Shown: positions 36,001 through 48,399 of the stretch, one piece after another
Position numbering within the stretch: the stretch's first letter is position 1
How the letters are laid out: each line of letters opens with the position of its first letter
Assembly: GCA_902729315.2 (NCBI GenBank)
Contig: LR746273.1
Location: 2,288,001 to 2,352,000 of the forward strand
Length of the DNA: 64,000 nt
From: Spirodela intermedia
Lineage: Eukaryota; Streptophyta; Magnoliopsida; Alismatales; Araceae
Direction: 5' to 3'
Notes under the pieces: generated by a model
Seen by the model: the letters and a program-made list of their open reading frames with translations, nothing else
What the model was told of the DNA's origin: nothing
The model's database searches: none
Translations under genes and position numbers: made by a program

Positions 36001-39000
36001 AAGTACTCTGATAAAGCCCCTGCAAGTGATAGATTTGCCACTCACGAAGTTAAAGTAGATTTTGAATACAAAAGTTTAGAGGATCCTAGTAGAAATGTTC
36101 CTCCGGAGCAGAGAATTAGAGGCTATCGATATGGGCCACAAATAATTCCTGTTTCATCAGATCAATGGGAGGCTGTCAAATTCAAACCTGAGAAGAGTGT
36201 TAAGCTTCTGGGATTTACTGATGCATCCAACATTATGCGGTGAATTCCTCCCCTTTTGTGTTGTTGGAGCGATTTAGAATTTGATCATGGAACTCATCTG
36301 TCCTTTCATTTTTGCCTACAGTAAGGGTGATCTCTTATGACCATCGTGAAAGTTCTAGGGAGCTAGAGACTCCTCATGGGACTTTCTCATTTTCACTCTT
36401 TGTATTACTACTTTATGTGAAGACTAGTGGCTCCCTGTGTGATGGCTCATTTCACTCTTTGCTTTCTAATGGTGTTTGATTAGGATATTCTCAGCAAATC
36501 CAAATCTTTGCAAACTTTATTCCTTTTCTAAGTGTAGATCCTGAGATTCTGAGCTCTCAATTGGGGATTAAATTCTCTTGGTCTGAAACTTGTTTGCACT
36601 TAGAACAAGTTTAGTGATACACTATAGATGCTTAGATCTCATGGTATAGTACTTGCTGAAGTATCATCTTTCCCTTTCATTACTACCAGCAAGTCTATGG
36701 TCATTGTGTCAATTTAAATAATGTATGCGATGATACTCTGTGTACCCGAAACAGAACGGATTGGTATTTACTGATTTAATGAATGATTTCTGACTCACGA
36801 TAACCCTAGCCTAAACCATTGAATGAGAAATCTATGAAATCGATTTTTAGCTTTTTCCTACATCAATTTTTCTTGATTAAGAGTGAGAAGAAAGGCAGGA
36901 TTTCATGCAGGATCCAATTTATAATGTTTGACATGAACGAGTTCAGCACCGTTTCATGGAGCATGGATTTTACAGTTCTAACTAGTGAGTTTTGATATGG
37001 GTAGCATGCTACTGCCTGAAACTACCAATACGTGTAAATAAATCACAGATCTAACTAATTCGGTTAGCAAGTTGATTTTTTTTTTTGAGATATAAATAAA
37101 CATTTATAACATCCCTAATAAATAGCAGTAGTTTTTTTCAAGTGAAAAAAACTTGAATTGCGGTAGTTTTTTTCAAAGGATATCTGTCTTCACACTGGTA
37201 TTTGCTCAAGTTCTAGCAACCGCCTTTAGTTTCGTCTTACTGCAAGGTTTACGCACTTCATTGCAAGCACTATGAAACCTTCTTCTATTGTTTGTCAGTA
37301 ACTCTGAATCTTCCAGTCACAAGACGATAGGTTAGAAATGCCATCTGTTGAACTCATGTGTGAAGAACACATAATTCATGAAAATTCGGGTGCTGAACTA
37401 AGAGTTTGTCATATGACCTTGGCACGTGGACTTCTGTGCCGAGTAGATATAGTCTTGAAAGCTATTCTGTGTGAGTATGGCACCCGAAAGCTATCCCTGA
37501 CACAAGTCCTTGTCTCCTTGTCTCCTTATCTCATGTGATTTTAATTTCCAATGGATCGGCTTGTTTTATGTCTTGATTTCTTAACATGATTTCGATGGTG
37601 CCGATCAAGTGTTTGAATTGTCTGGATTTGTGATTCTCATTTCGTTTGCATTTTTATTTTTTCTCGTTCAAGGCACTATTTCTTGAAAGAAGTCTATGCC
37701 TTTATCCCTGAACCGGGCAACAAAAAAGCTGGTGTTGCAGTATCTTCCATAGCTAGAGCAATGAGAGAGACAAACAAAGTTGCTCTTTTGCGGTGTGTTT
37801 GGAGACAAGGTCAAGGGAGTGTCACAGTTGGGGTATTGACGCCAAATATATCCTCAATGGATACTATGGTGATCCATCAAGCACCTTGTACCTACTTTTT
37901 TGTCTATATGCGCTGTGTTTGACTTCTAAATACAAGCCTCTTCGCACCCCTCCTATTCTGACAGTGTATCATTCCTTTTATGGACAGCCAGATTCCTTTT
38001 ATTTCAATGTGCTTCCTTTTGCTGAAGATGTTCGAGAATTTCAGTTTCCATCTTTTAGCAGCTTCCCTTCTTCTTGGCAACCAACCGAACAACAACAAGA
38101 TGCTGCGGATAATCTAGTTAAGATGCTCGACCTTGTACCCTATGGGAGAGGGGAAATACTAATGCCTGATATGACGCCAAATCCAGTTTTAGAGGTATGT
38201 AGCCGAGTAGCTGCCTCAACTTTGTTAGTTGCAAATTTATTTATGTTGATTAAATGTTTCCTTTTTGTCACAAATGAGAGAGATGGAATGTGAGAGGGAG
38301 AGAGACCCAAGAGAGTCAATAACCAAAACCCTAATCGATAGACTTTGGTATTTATACCAGAATCTCAAGGGATCTTAGATGGGCTGATAGGGCCCATACC
38401 CACGTGGGCCAATATGGCCATGACCTAGATGGATTAATACAACCTAGATCCAATAACATATACATCATTCAACAACCTCCCTCAAACTGGAGCATACATG
38501 TCATATACACCTAGCTTGTTACATAAAAATTACACCTTGTGATCATTTAGAGACTTAGTGAATGCAAGTTGATATGTAGAATTAATGTGGACTATAATAA
38601 TGAGTTGTGCTTGAATCTTCTCTCTAATGAAGTGGCAATCAATTTCAATATGTTTTGTCCTCTCTTGGAACACATGATTAGAGGAAATATAGATGGCCAC
38701 TTGGTTGTCACATTTAAGCTTTATATAGAACATGCATGAGGAATACTAATTTCTTTAACAAAATGTCTAATCCATTTCGGTTTGTGCCATTGCCATATAT
38801 TATGATTCAACACTTGATTTTGAGACCATAGATTGCTTCTTACTTTTCTAAGAAATAAGATTGCCTCTAAGAAAAATACAATAATCAATAAAAGATCACA
38901 TGTCTAGATTGCAACCAGCACAATCAACATCTAAAAAACCTTGCATTGTGAGATGATTGTTATTCTTGTATAGAAGTTCTCTACTTAAATTACTCTTGAG

Positions 39001-42000
39001 ATACCTCAATGTCAACAACATCAAGATGCTTGGTGTATAGTGGTTCTATGAACTTACTCATGATACTAGTGGCAAATGAGAAATTTTTTTGGATGAGAAT
39101 CAAATAATTTAATTTACCAACTAGCTGTTTGTACCTCCTTGGATCCTTAACTTTCACCTTTATCAAATGATAACTTCAAGTTAGGGTCCATGGGAGTGGT
39201 AGTTGACCTTATCTCTACAAGAAGATAAAGGGCAATCACAATCAACCAACAAAATTTGCTTTAGATCACTCAATCTCAATCCCATGGAAGTGTTTGAGAT
39301 TATTAAGGTTCTTAGTTACAAATTGACTTTGTAATTAAGAACTTTTTGAGTTAGAGATACCTACATAATTACTTCTAGTAATGACAATGTCATCAAGATA
39401 TACAATCAACAAAATACAACCATCATGCGAATGTTTATTAATGATAAAATGATCAACAATATAGTGTTACTAGATATGCGAAACAAGGCTTGTAACGATT
39501 GCTTTATGTTGTAGAGAGATAAAGTCAAGAGAGATTTTCAAGTGTGGATACACTCAATCCACAAGCTCTTTTATGTGGTTAGAAATTATCTTCATTTGTT
39601 TTACTTTTAGTTTCAGAGGAAGAAGACTCTTCATGCCCAATGATTCTTCTAGATGGCATGGTTGAACTCTAATGAAGAGGTTCCCTAGTGTCGTTAGAGA
39701 ATAAGGCACTTATAGGGTCCATATTCACACAGAGAGTGTCGTAGAGTGTCTAATGGTGTCATGAGTGTATTCCTTGATAACAATTATAATCATAATTTTT
39801 AAAAAATTACTTAATAGATTTTTAGTCTAGTGATCTCAAATCCATGATGGATCTCTCCTCAGCCATTTAGTTATTGAGATGTAGAGAATAAGCACAATAT
39901 TATTGAAAATTTTCAGATCATCATGAATAGATAACTTTGTCATATAATCATTATTTTCATGAATTATTTATCTTAGCATATCGTAAGTAGTGGTGTAGTC
40001 AAGCCCAAAAAATAGCACCTAGTTAAGGATCTGTAATAAAGTAGTAATGTTGGGATTATAATTATTATTGTTGGAAGTGTCACTAAGAATAGTTGGTTAG
40101 GGAGGACTATTGCCACCTTTTTCAATGTTATGAATACTATTGCTTCCATTATATGTTATTGGTTGAATGTTTTGGTCGAGGATGCAAATCTCCTTCTTGA
40201 ATAAAATGTATGACCAATAGAATATAATGGAGGCAATGGTGCTCATAATATTGAGAAAGGTGGTAATGGTCCTCCCCAATCAACTATTCTTAGTACTACT
40301 AATGGTAATAGTTGTGACCCTAACACCACTGCGTCATTGTAGATCTTTAGCTAGGTGTCATTCTCTAGGTCAGACCACATCATTAAATGTGACATGTTAA
40401 GATAAATAATTTATGAAAATAACATTTGTAGGGTGAAGTTGTCTATTCATAGTGATCTTAGATTTTTCAAAAATATTGTGTTTATTCTCTACTATCTTAA
40501 GAACTATATAGTTGAGGAGAGGTACATTATAGATTTAAGATCATTCGACTGAAAATTTATTAAGTGGTTCTTAAAGAATTATTGTTGTAGTTGATATTAA
40601 AGACATGTTCATTCATCATACTCATTAAACACTCTATGGCACCCTTTCCGTGAATATGGACCTTATAGGTGTCTTATTCTCTAGCAGTATTAGGGAACCT
40701 CCTCATCAGAGTTCAGTCATGCTATTTAGAAGAATCATTAGGCATGAAGAGTCTTCTTCCCTTAAAACTAAAAGTATAACAGATGAAGTACACAGAAAAG
40801 AACTTGTGGATTGAGTGTATCCACACTTGGAAACCCCTCTTGGTTTTATCTCTCTACAGTATATAAAGCAATCTCTACAAGTCTTGTTTTGTATATTTAG
40901 TAATACTTATTGTTGTTTCGTATATCTAGATCAGCTAGATTAAGGATGAGAACCCTCCGATCTAGGTTGAATTGGATGGAGGATAGCAGTAGTAGTAGGC
41001 AGAAGCTGACGCTGAACAGATGAGCAGCACCAAACAAGGCAGCCCGGAATAGAGGGCGGCTTTGGAGTAGTGGTAGGATTGAATAGGGGTAGTGCCAAAC
41101 AAAGGCGACATCAGGCAGCGCGAATCAAGGGATGACTTCCCTAGGGTTGCTGCTATGATACCATGTCACAATGAAAGAGATCAAAGGAGAGAAGGAGAGA
41201 AACTTAGGAGACTTAGACGACCAAAACCCTAATCAACAATCTGGTATTTATACCAGAGTCTCAAGGGACCTAGATGGATTGATAGGGCCCATACCCATAT
41301 GAGCTGATATGGCCATGACCTAGATAGGGTAGTACAGCCTAGATCTAATAGTATATGTATACATCTAGCTTGTTACATAGAAATTACACCTTGTGACCAT
41401 TTAAAGACTCAGTGAATATGTCTGCAAGTTGATATGTAGAGTTAATGTGGATTATAGTGATGAGTTATGCTTGAATCTTCTCTCTGATGTAGTGACAATC
41501 AATTTCAATATGTTTTGTCCTCTCTTGGAACACATGATTAGAGAAAACATAGATTGCCACTTGGTTTTCACGTTTGAACTATGTAAGACATGCAAAAGGA
41601 AAACTAAGTTATCTAGGAAAATGTTTGATTTTTATCAGCTTACATATAGTGTGTGACATTGCCTTGTATTATGATTTAACACTTGATTGTGAGACCACAT
41701 TGTTTCTCACTTTTCTATGAAATAGGATTTGCCTCATAGAAAAATACAATAATCAATGAAAGATCACACGTCTAGATTGCAACCAACACAATCAGCATCT
41801 GAAAAACCTTTAGTTGTGAGATGAATGTTATTCTTGTATAGCTCTCCTCTACTTAGATTACTCTTGGGAAACCTCAGTGTGATGCAGACATGGATCAAGA
41901 TGCTTGGTGTATAGTCGTTCTATGAAGTATGTTGGTAACAATTTCTAACTCAAAGAGTTTTTACAAAGGTAATTTGCAACCAAGGACCTTGGTATTCTCA

Positions 42001-44476
42001 AATACTTTTTTGGGATTGAGATCAATCGATCTAAAGAGGATATCACAATCAACCTATGAAAATATATCCTTGATTTTGAAATAGATCTTGTTAGATGTAC
42101 TCCACTGATTATAGTTCTTGTCGTTTAATTTCTAAGATGTAATGATATGGTTTTGGACTGTCACTGCTGGTTGTGGAGCTATAAAAGATTTTGATTCATC
42201 AGTGATTGCTGTAAAAACAGGAAACTCACTTCAACGTTTACTTTAACCATTGACTTTTGACGTATGACTTTAACTGATGCTGAACACCTCATGACTCCTA
42301 TGGAGGGAGTGCTGCTAGGACCTTGGTAGTGACACTAGATGTGGACTCTCTGGTCTCAGCCAGATGAAGGATGATAACCCTCCGAGTTGGGCCGAAGGGA
42401 GACAGCTGGATGGAGGATGGTGGCGGTAGCAAGCAGAAGATGACGTTGAGCAGATGAGCGGTGCCGAATAGGGCAGCCCCGGACAAGAGCAGCACTCTAA
42501 TAGAGGGCAGGTTCGGACAGGGGAAGCGCCAAACAAGGGTGACACCAGACGGGGCGATGCTAGACTGGTGGCAGCACCAATCAGGGGACGACGTCCCTAG
42601 GATTTCTGCTCTGATACCATGTCACAATGAGAGAGATCAAAAGAGAGAGGGAGTTAGACCCAGGAAACTCGGACAACCAAAACCGTAATTGACAGTCTGG
42701 TATTTATACCAGAGTCTCAAGGGACCTAGATGGAGCGATAGGGCCCATACCCATATGAGCCGATATGGCCACGACTCGGATGGACCTATACAGCCCAGAT
42801 CCAATAACATATACAGTATTCAACACTTTTGATGACTAAAATTTCTTAGACTTCAAAAATTGACAACTGGTTACCTGCAGTTCTGCTTGTCTTAGATTCC
42901 TACCATTTCCAGTTGCGAATATTTTACAAAACTGTTGAGTCTAAGGACATGATGTTGTTACACTCGGTTTTAATAATTATAATCCACGAAAATAAACATG
43001 TTTTCATGCAATAGATTCGTACAATGACAACAGCATTCCTTAGTCAATTTTCTTTTCTTTATTTATGCCAATCAGAAATTCCATGAAATTGGGACAGATG
43101 GAGGTGTAATGGCAATTTTGGTGTCTAGTGATAGTAATTGGACTACTATGCATGTGATTAGCATGATCTGTGTTTGATGGGCGGAGGGGGAGGGGGGAAA
43201 GTCAGCACAACATATTATTATTCCAATTCAACCAAGTCAATTTCTTTTACAAATCTAGCTGACAGATTGTGTCTGGGTTGAATTCTGCTGGTAAAATCAT
43301 AATCTACACCTAAATATGCGGGGAAGATCTATGACTTTGTTGTCACCAGCTGCTCATAGATGTTAGATGTGGGGTTGACTTTATATTATGTAAATGTTAT
43401 CCCAGATTTAGCATTAAGGTCCTGATTAGTGTTAGGTATATTACGTCAAGGAATTGGTGACGGGAGCCAGCTGTGATTATTCAGTTGTCAACGTTTTCTG
43501 CGGAGAAACCCATTGCATGGGAATCGAGTTTGACCACCCAATCAATGCTCCTCGTCCTGTTTCAGCGTTTCTTCCGCTTTCTTGAGCTCAAGTCAACGAA
43601 GCCAGATTCAGAAGTTCCTCCACTTGACACAAGTCTGAGAGCGGTCACTGAGCCCGACCCAGATCTCTCTGAGAATAAGTCAGTTCTAGCTGACTTCCGT
43701 GGTTGCTTCGAGCTCAAGCACAACCCAAAGGTTCACCCGTCTCTCTATCTCTATCTTTCTATATATGCATATTTCCTTTTCTGGAAACCCCAGTTTTTCG
43801 GCGGCCTGCTTATCCGAATAGTCACTCACATTTGTTCTAGAAGAAATCTTCAAAGCGATCTCGAGATGCAGCATCAGATGAGGCCCTGGTTCAGAGCTCA
43901 GACCCACGAGACGCGGCGAAGGTGGAGAAAATCGGGGATACTTCCCCCATCGAGGATTTCGAGGCCATGATCGCCCGCAGAGACGGCTCGGAGTGGGTCG
44001 TCCGGGGAATAAGAAGCATGAAGATCTACATCTCTGACCTCCTGGAGAACTCCTACGAAGGGGACGCCTACCCCAAGGCCATCGACTGCCTGATGGCCCT
44101 CAGAAGGGCCTGCGTCCTCGAACAGGCAAGCATCATCTGCCCATGATATTACTATAATTGGGTTTTTCTGGATTATTAAAAAAGCGTGTTTCTCAAGGAA
44201 CCCGAGGAGTTCAACCAGTTTCTCCGAGAAATCTTCCAGAGGTGGAAGGCCACCGACCTCCGCGGCTTCTTCGAGATGGTCGCATCCAAGAACATCTCCC
44301 TGATCAGCAAGACGGAGGCGGCCGACAGGTTCCCCTGCTTGGCTTTAATCTACTAGCGGCCACCTAATTATCCCTATAATATTCCCACTAATATCGGGGT
44401 TATTTTCCTAAACAGCGATGCGACAGATTCTGAGGCCAGGAGCTTTCCGGCCAAAATCGATTTCTCTTCTCAATAG
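33074..44476 (+). CDS. KU80: KU80 (XRCC5 homolog), DNA end-binding subunit for NHEJ
   Basis: Twelve exons: 33074-33088, 33457-33549, 33715-33766, 34185-34316, 34817-35217, 35953-36239, 37673-37868, 37988-38194, 43566-43730, 43841-44125, 44199-44338 and 44416-44476. They sum to 2034 nt, 677 residues, close to the plant Ku80 length. It starts MARNK / [21 protein letters not shown] vWA-like N-terminal domain spans roughly residues 6-220 ([26 protein letters not shown]). The Ku DNA-binding barrel follows ([12 protein letters not shown]-type, [39 protein letters not shown]). A C-terminal helical region of Ku_PK_bind type follows ([38 protein letters not shown]). With Ku70 it forms the ring that binds broken DNA ends in the nucleus and at telomeres. 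Introns 2 and 10 have GC donors. Intron 8 (5.4 kb) carries Copia insertions. Confidence 0.93.
38266..38474 (-). repeat. 3' LTR of intron-8 Copia
   Basis: 209 bp, beginning (+) TGTCACAAATGAGAG and ending ATTCAACA, adjacent to a polypurine tract on the - strand. Confidence 0.88.
38480..39455 (-). pseudogene. Copia reverse transcriptase and RNase H remnant in KU80 intron 8
   Basis: On the - strand: a [12 protein letters not shown] catalytic-type motif (about 39.39 kb), [31 protein letters not shown], then RNase H with [14 protein letters not shown] and [17 protein letters not shown] (38733-38530). Multiple stops are present. Confidence 0.87.
39455..40915. repeat. Large imperfect inverted repeat (palindrome)
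   Basis: Arms at about 39455-40170 and 40200-40915 are reverse complements with many mismatches and small gaps. Matching blocks include TTGTGGATTGAGTGTATCC, CATGAAGAGTCTTCTTCC and ATAAATAATTTATGAAAATAA-type sequence. The pairing runs with constant spacing around a centre at about 40185, with a loop of about 30 bases. Confidence 0.85.
41164..41360 (-). repeat. Internal third LTR of the Copia cluster
   Basis: Homologous to 42620-42825 from TGTCACAATG onward, with a decayed primer site beside it. Its far end is merged with internal sequence by a deletion, so the right border is approximate. Confidence 0.8.
41361..42619. pseudogene. Second, rearranged Copia internal segment
   Basis: 41364-41910 repeats the RNase H end seen at 38515-39050. 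At 41932-42110 a reverse transcriptase-type piece reads on the opposite (+) strand: [20 protein letters not shown], with stops nearby. 42300-42615 repeats the leader found at 40915-41160. Nothing is intact. Confidence 0.7.
42620..42825 (-). repeat. 5' LTR of intron-8 Copia
   Basis: 206 bp, ending in ATTCAACA beside the CTTTT duplication. The perfect primer site TGGTATCAGAGC is directly adjacent on the - strand. Confidence 0.9.
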
Positions 44477-45154
44477 ATCGGGCCAAACAACCCGACGATG
44501 AAGGTGCGTTGTCTTTTCCATTTATTAGATATTAAGGCGAGATGGAAAATATTTATATATATATATATATATCCGCGAGATTATGGGCTTCCGTGGGCCC
44601 ACCCACATGGCGGCCGGACTCGACAGCCTGGACACGGAGAACGGTCTATGATTCGGCCCAAGAAACCGCCGCTGGTTTCCAAAAAATCGGTTGATTTTTT
44701 TATAAACATGATTTTTTTACGTAAAAAGTGTTTTAATGTGGGCCCCAAGGGTCCTGCCTCAGGAGCCGACGACCGTGGCGGCGGATGGGGAGAGATGCCC
44801 GCCGTCCGCTCCGCCGCCATTTTCACGATTTGCATATGATGGTAAAAGACATTACTGGAAATAGCAAAAAGAGGCGAGAAGATAATTCGATATGTGCACG
44901 AGTAGAAACAGGGAAAATGGACAATTCAATCGCATGTCGGTGACGTGTCCGGCCAGTCGCCTCTCGCTAGTCACACCTACGTCTGGGCCCCACCAAGCTC
45001 CCCCATGAGAGCTCCGTCTCGGGCTGTCACTACATCTCCCCATCGGTGCCCGCTCTGATACCTCCCTCCCCGCCTACTGCATCTTCCCAGATCTCTCTCT
45101 CTCTCTCTCTCTCTCCTCGGCGGCGCCGCCTGTAGCATCTGCATCCGCATCGCG
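44477..45154. other. Intergenic: KU80 3' end and NRS/ER promoter
   Basis: It holds an AT dinucleotide run (about 44556-44575), likely KU80 3' UTR, and the promoter and 5' UTR of the next gene. A CT tract at 45092-45114 lies 40 bases before the next ATG. Confidence 0.5.
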
Positions 45155-47940
45155 ATGGGATTCCAATCGAATGGCTCTGCAGCAGCAGAGAAGCCGCTCA
45201 AGTTCCTGATCTACGGGCGCACGGGGTGGATCGGGGGCCTGCTCGGGCGGCTCTGCGAGGCGAAGGGCCTAGATTACTCCTACGCCGCCGGCCGCCTCGA
45301 GGACAGGACGCAGATCGAAGCGGACATCGCGGCGGCGCAGCCAACGCACGTCTTCAACGCCGCCGGAGTGACCGGCCGCCCCAACGTCGACTGGTGCGAG
45401 ACGCACAAGGTGGAGACCATACGCACCAACGTCGTCGGAACGCTCACTCTGGTTGACGTCTGCCGGGAGAAGGGGATCCTCGTGGTGAACTACGCCACCG
45501 GCTGCATCTTCGAGTACGACGATGGCCACTTGCTCGGATCCGGGGTTGGCTACAAGGAGGAGGACACTCCCAACTTCGTCGGCTCCTTCTACTCCAAGAC
45601 GAAGGCCATGGTACCGCACTTTCCATTTTCCCGTGTCCTCTAGATTTGACAGTGATTTCCACCGTCGATGCTTCATTTTTGTCGAAAATTTGGAACTGAA
45701 GATGTTTTTTTCTGTCTTGTTCAATTTGACGGTTCGTTGTCTGTTTTGTTTCCAGTATTGGTATCTGAATTATTGACCTAATCACGCTCTCTTAGTTTAT
45801 TATGTTCTGCCTTTTCGTCCGCGGCTTCATTTTGAGAAGGCAAAGGTATTTGGTGCTGGACTCATAGTTCATATGGGGTTTTCGTCTTTCCCGTCCTTTT
45901 TCCAGTATTTGGTGCTTGACTCGTAGTTCACGAAATAGACGGGAAATATTTCGTGAAAGCCTTGAAGAAGAAGATTAAAAGAAGACGAGACTATAGTTCA
46001 CGCTGGAATTCTCATAGTTTTCTTGAGCTATGGGCTTTATCTGTTTGATCGCACTTCATTTCCGTTTTAAGTTTTCATACTTGACTCGGGCCCTATCTGC
46101 ATTGTAGCATCCATTTTTAGGCTTCAGCAACGTTGATTTGGCTAGTGACTACGACGCCTGTTTACATAATTGTGCTTGAATTCGCTTAGTGTTTGAAGAA
46201 AAACAAAAGGGAGTGTTCCGAGGGAAATAATTGTTGCGGGTATATGCATCAGATATCTCTCGTCGTATTTTTCCAGTGAGTTCTAGTTCAGACTTAACCT
46301 ATTGTGAGTGTGATTCTCTGAAATCTGGACTAATTTTTTCTTGTTTCTTGTATGGTTGTTTCAATGCTTTTGACATCAATACCTTCTGCACTGTGATTGG
46401 TTAGAATCCATTGAGAGAGTGGCAGATCAAGAACATATTTTATTCGCATAACTACAGACCTCAATTGCCTATCATAGGCCTTTGGGTCACTTTAGTTTTT
46501 TAGGTATTCCTTTCATTCCTCCCATATAGAAACCCAGATGGTTGCTTCTACGTGAAGATATGGTCTGATGATTCATTCTGTGTGGGATAGCAAGCGGGTG
46601 GGATTTTGCTGGTAGATGGCCTGAGACATGCATGCAACAGCACTCTTATGGATTAGAAATATAAAAAAGCTTGATCTAAATGATACCTGTGCATTGAATC
46701 AGGCTGCTTTGGATAGAACTTAGTTGACTCATGAGTCAAATATGTCAGATTGAGGCACGCATAACTTTGGTGAAAACAAATCATGAACTCCTGAAGAGAG
46801 GGAGGTTAACAGCGTGTGACTGAATCACTGAACCAAACATTTTTTTTATGACTAACTATTGCAAATTGTTTGATGTTTTCAATGTTTGGGCTGGAACTGT
46901 CTGCCAGAACAAGAAAAATTTTCTTCTGATTTGATCATATGATCAACAAAAACTTTCATGGCTGTAGTAAAAGTGGCTGATTGTAGTCAAAACTGTATAG
47001 AACTGTCAACCAAAACATAAAAAAAAAAACTCTTTTTGGCATGATCATGTGGTACTGGAAGCTAGGAATTCTGATTCCCTGGTTGGTCCACTTTGGATCT
47101 TGTTCAAGAATGGCTGATCTTCAGCTAGCATCTTCAGTGATGAAGGTTGTTGTTCTTTACCCATTAAATAATCATGTGAGAAATCATCATGCATTGAGGC
47201 CATGATCGGGAGAAAGCAGTACTTTTGTGCGCAAAATACTGGTTTTTTTAAGACATATAGAGAATCTAGAGCACACCCAGGATCAGTACTCTTTCCTTTT
47301 AATAGTACTGTAAGAAATCATCAAGAATCAGACCCAGCTACCGGAATTCAATCGGAAAAGTGTAAGAACTCTATGGTAACACGAGCATGTCTAATTATTT
47401 ACCAGTGATCCTGGGGGAGTAATGCTTGTTTCTGAGGGTGGACCTCGGTCGGATGAATAATCTCTGCACCCCTGGTGCCTGTAGGTGGAGGAGCTGCTCA
47501 AGAGCTACGAAAACGTCTGCACCCTCCGGGTGAGGATGCCGATCTCCTCGGACCTCTCCAACCCCCGCAACTTCATCACGAAGATCACCCGCTACAACAA
47601 GGTGGTCAACATCCCCAACTCCATGACCATCCTGGACGAGCTCCTCCCCATCTCCATCGAGATGGCCAGGAGGAACCTCACCGGAGTCTGGAACTTCACC
47701 AACCCTGGAGTGGTCAGCCACAACGAGATACTGGAGATGTACAGGGACTACGTTGACTCCACGTTCACCTGGAAGAACTTCACCCTCGAGGAGCAAGCCA
47801 CCGTCATCGTTGCCCCCCGCAGCAACAACGAGCTTGACGCCTCCAAGCTCAAGACCGAGTTCCCCGAGCTCCTACCCATCAAGGAGTCCCTCATCCGCTA
47901 CGTCTTCGAGCCCAACAAGAAGAAGGGCCCTGCCGCCTGA
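45155..47940 (+). CDS. NRS/ER: Bifunctional dTDP-4-dehydrorhamnose 3,5-epimerase/4-reductase (NRS/ER, UER1 type)
   Basis: Two exons of 456 nt each, 45155-45610 and 47485-47940, joined in phase 0 (GCCATG|GTACC ... CTGTAG|GTGGAG); 303 residues. The N-terminus has the Rossmann nucleotide-binding motif GRTGWIGG (residues 21-28). The short-chain dehydrogenase catalytic pair YxxxK is Y146/K150 in FYSKTK. Family blocks are HVFNAAGVTGRPNVDWCETH, NFITKITRYNKVVNIPNSMT and GVWNFTNPGVVSHNEILEMY. In Arabidopsis the family converts the UDP- or dTDP-4-keto-6-deoxy-glucose intermediate to the rhamnose nucleotide in the cytosol, using NADPH, for cell-wall pectin. Both exons are very GC-rich against an AT-rich 1.9-kb intron. 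Confidence 0.95.
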
Positions 47941-48365
47941 ATTCAGTATCCGTCTCCAGCGTTGACCCCTCTCCAGGTGGGTTCCCCCCACCCCTTCCCT
48001 TTTGGGGGGCCATGATTGAGTTCCAGCGTTGACTCTTTTCCTTTCCCCGAATGTGCTGATGTGGCGTGGTTTCTCAGGCGTCGACCCTCCACGTGACAAT
48101 AAGCTGGCTCCCTTTCGACCCCCCGGCGATCTGGCGTAACAAGCAGAAGTCAAAAGGGCGCCGGACTGCCGTGGTGGGTTATTTGTCTCGATTTTCTTCC
48201 TATTATTGAAATTCATAGCAGCACGTTCTATCTAGAATAATATCATCATTCTAGCGCTTGTTCCATCCCCCCGGGAACATGCTTAAAGCATGCTGATTCT
48301 CCTCTCTTCTAAGATAGTCTCTTTGTACGCCTCGAAATTTAACTCTCTTACCAACAACGGGTACC

Positions 48366-48399
<34 letters not shown>

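Larger units (their letters stand above)
38266..42825 (-). mobile_element. Copia retrotransposon cluster in KU80 intron 8
   Basis: 4560 bp, flanked by a perfect 5-bp duplication CTTTT (38261-38265 and 42826-42830). It runs on the - strand. The 5' LTR is 42620-42825, followed by the perfect initiator-Met primer site TGGTATCAGAGC. The 3' LTR is 38266-38474, next to the purine tract TTTGAGGGAGGT. A third LTR copy starts at 41164 with a decayed primer site (TGGTATCATAGC). The sequences before the two primer sites (40930-41160 and 42350-42615) and after the LTRs (38510-38760 and 41364-41610) are repeated. The cluster is therefore LTR-internal-LTR-internal-LTR. All frames are broken. Confidence 0.87.

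Noticed and set aside
37338-37538. 66-codon + strand frame in KU80 intron 6
   Set aside because: It would sit between KU80 exons 6 and 7, whose protein sequence joins directly (IMR/HYFLKE); no homology.
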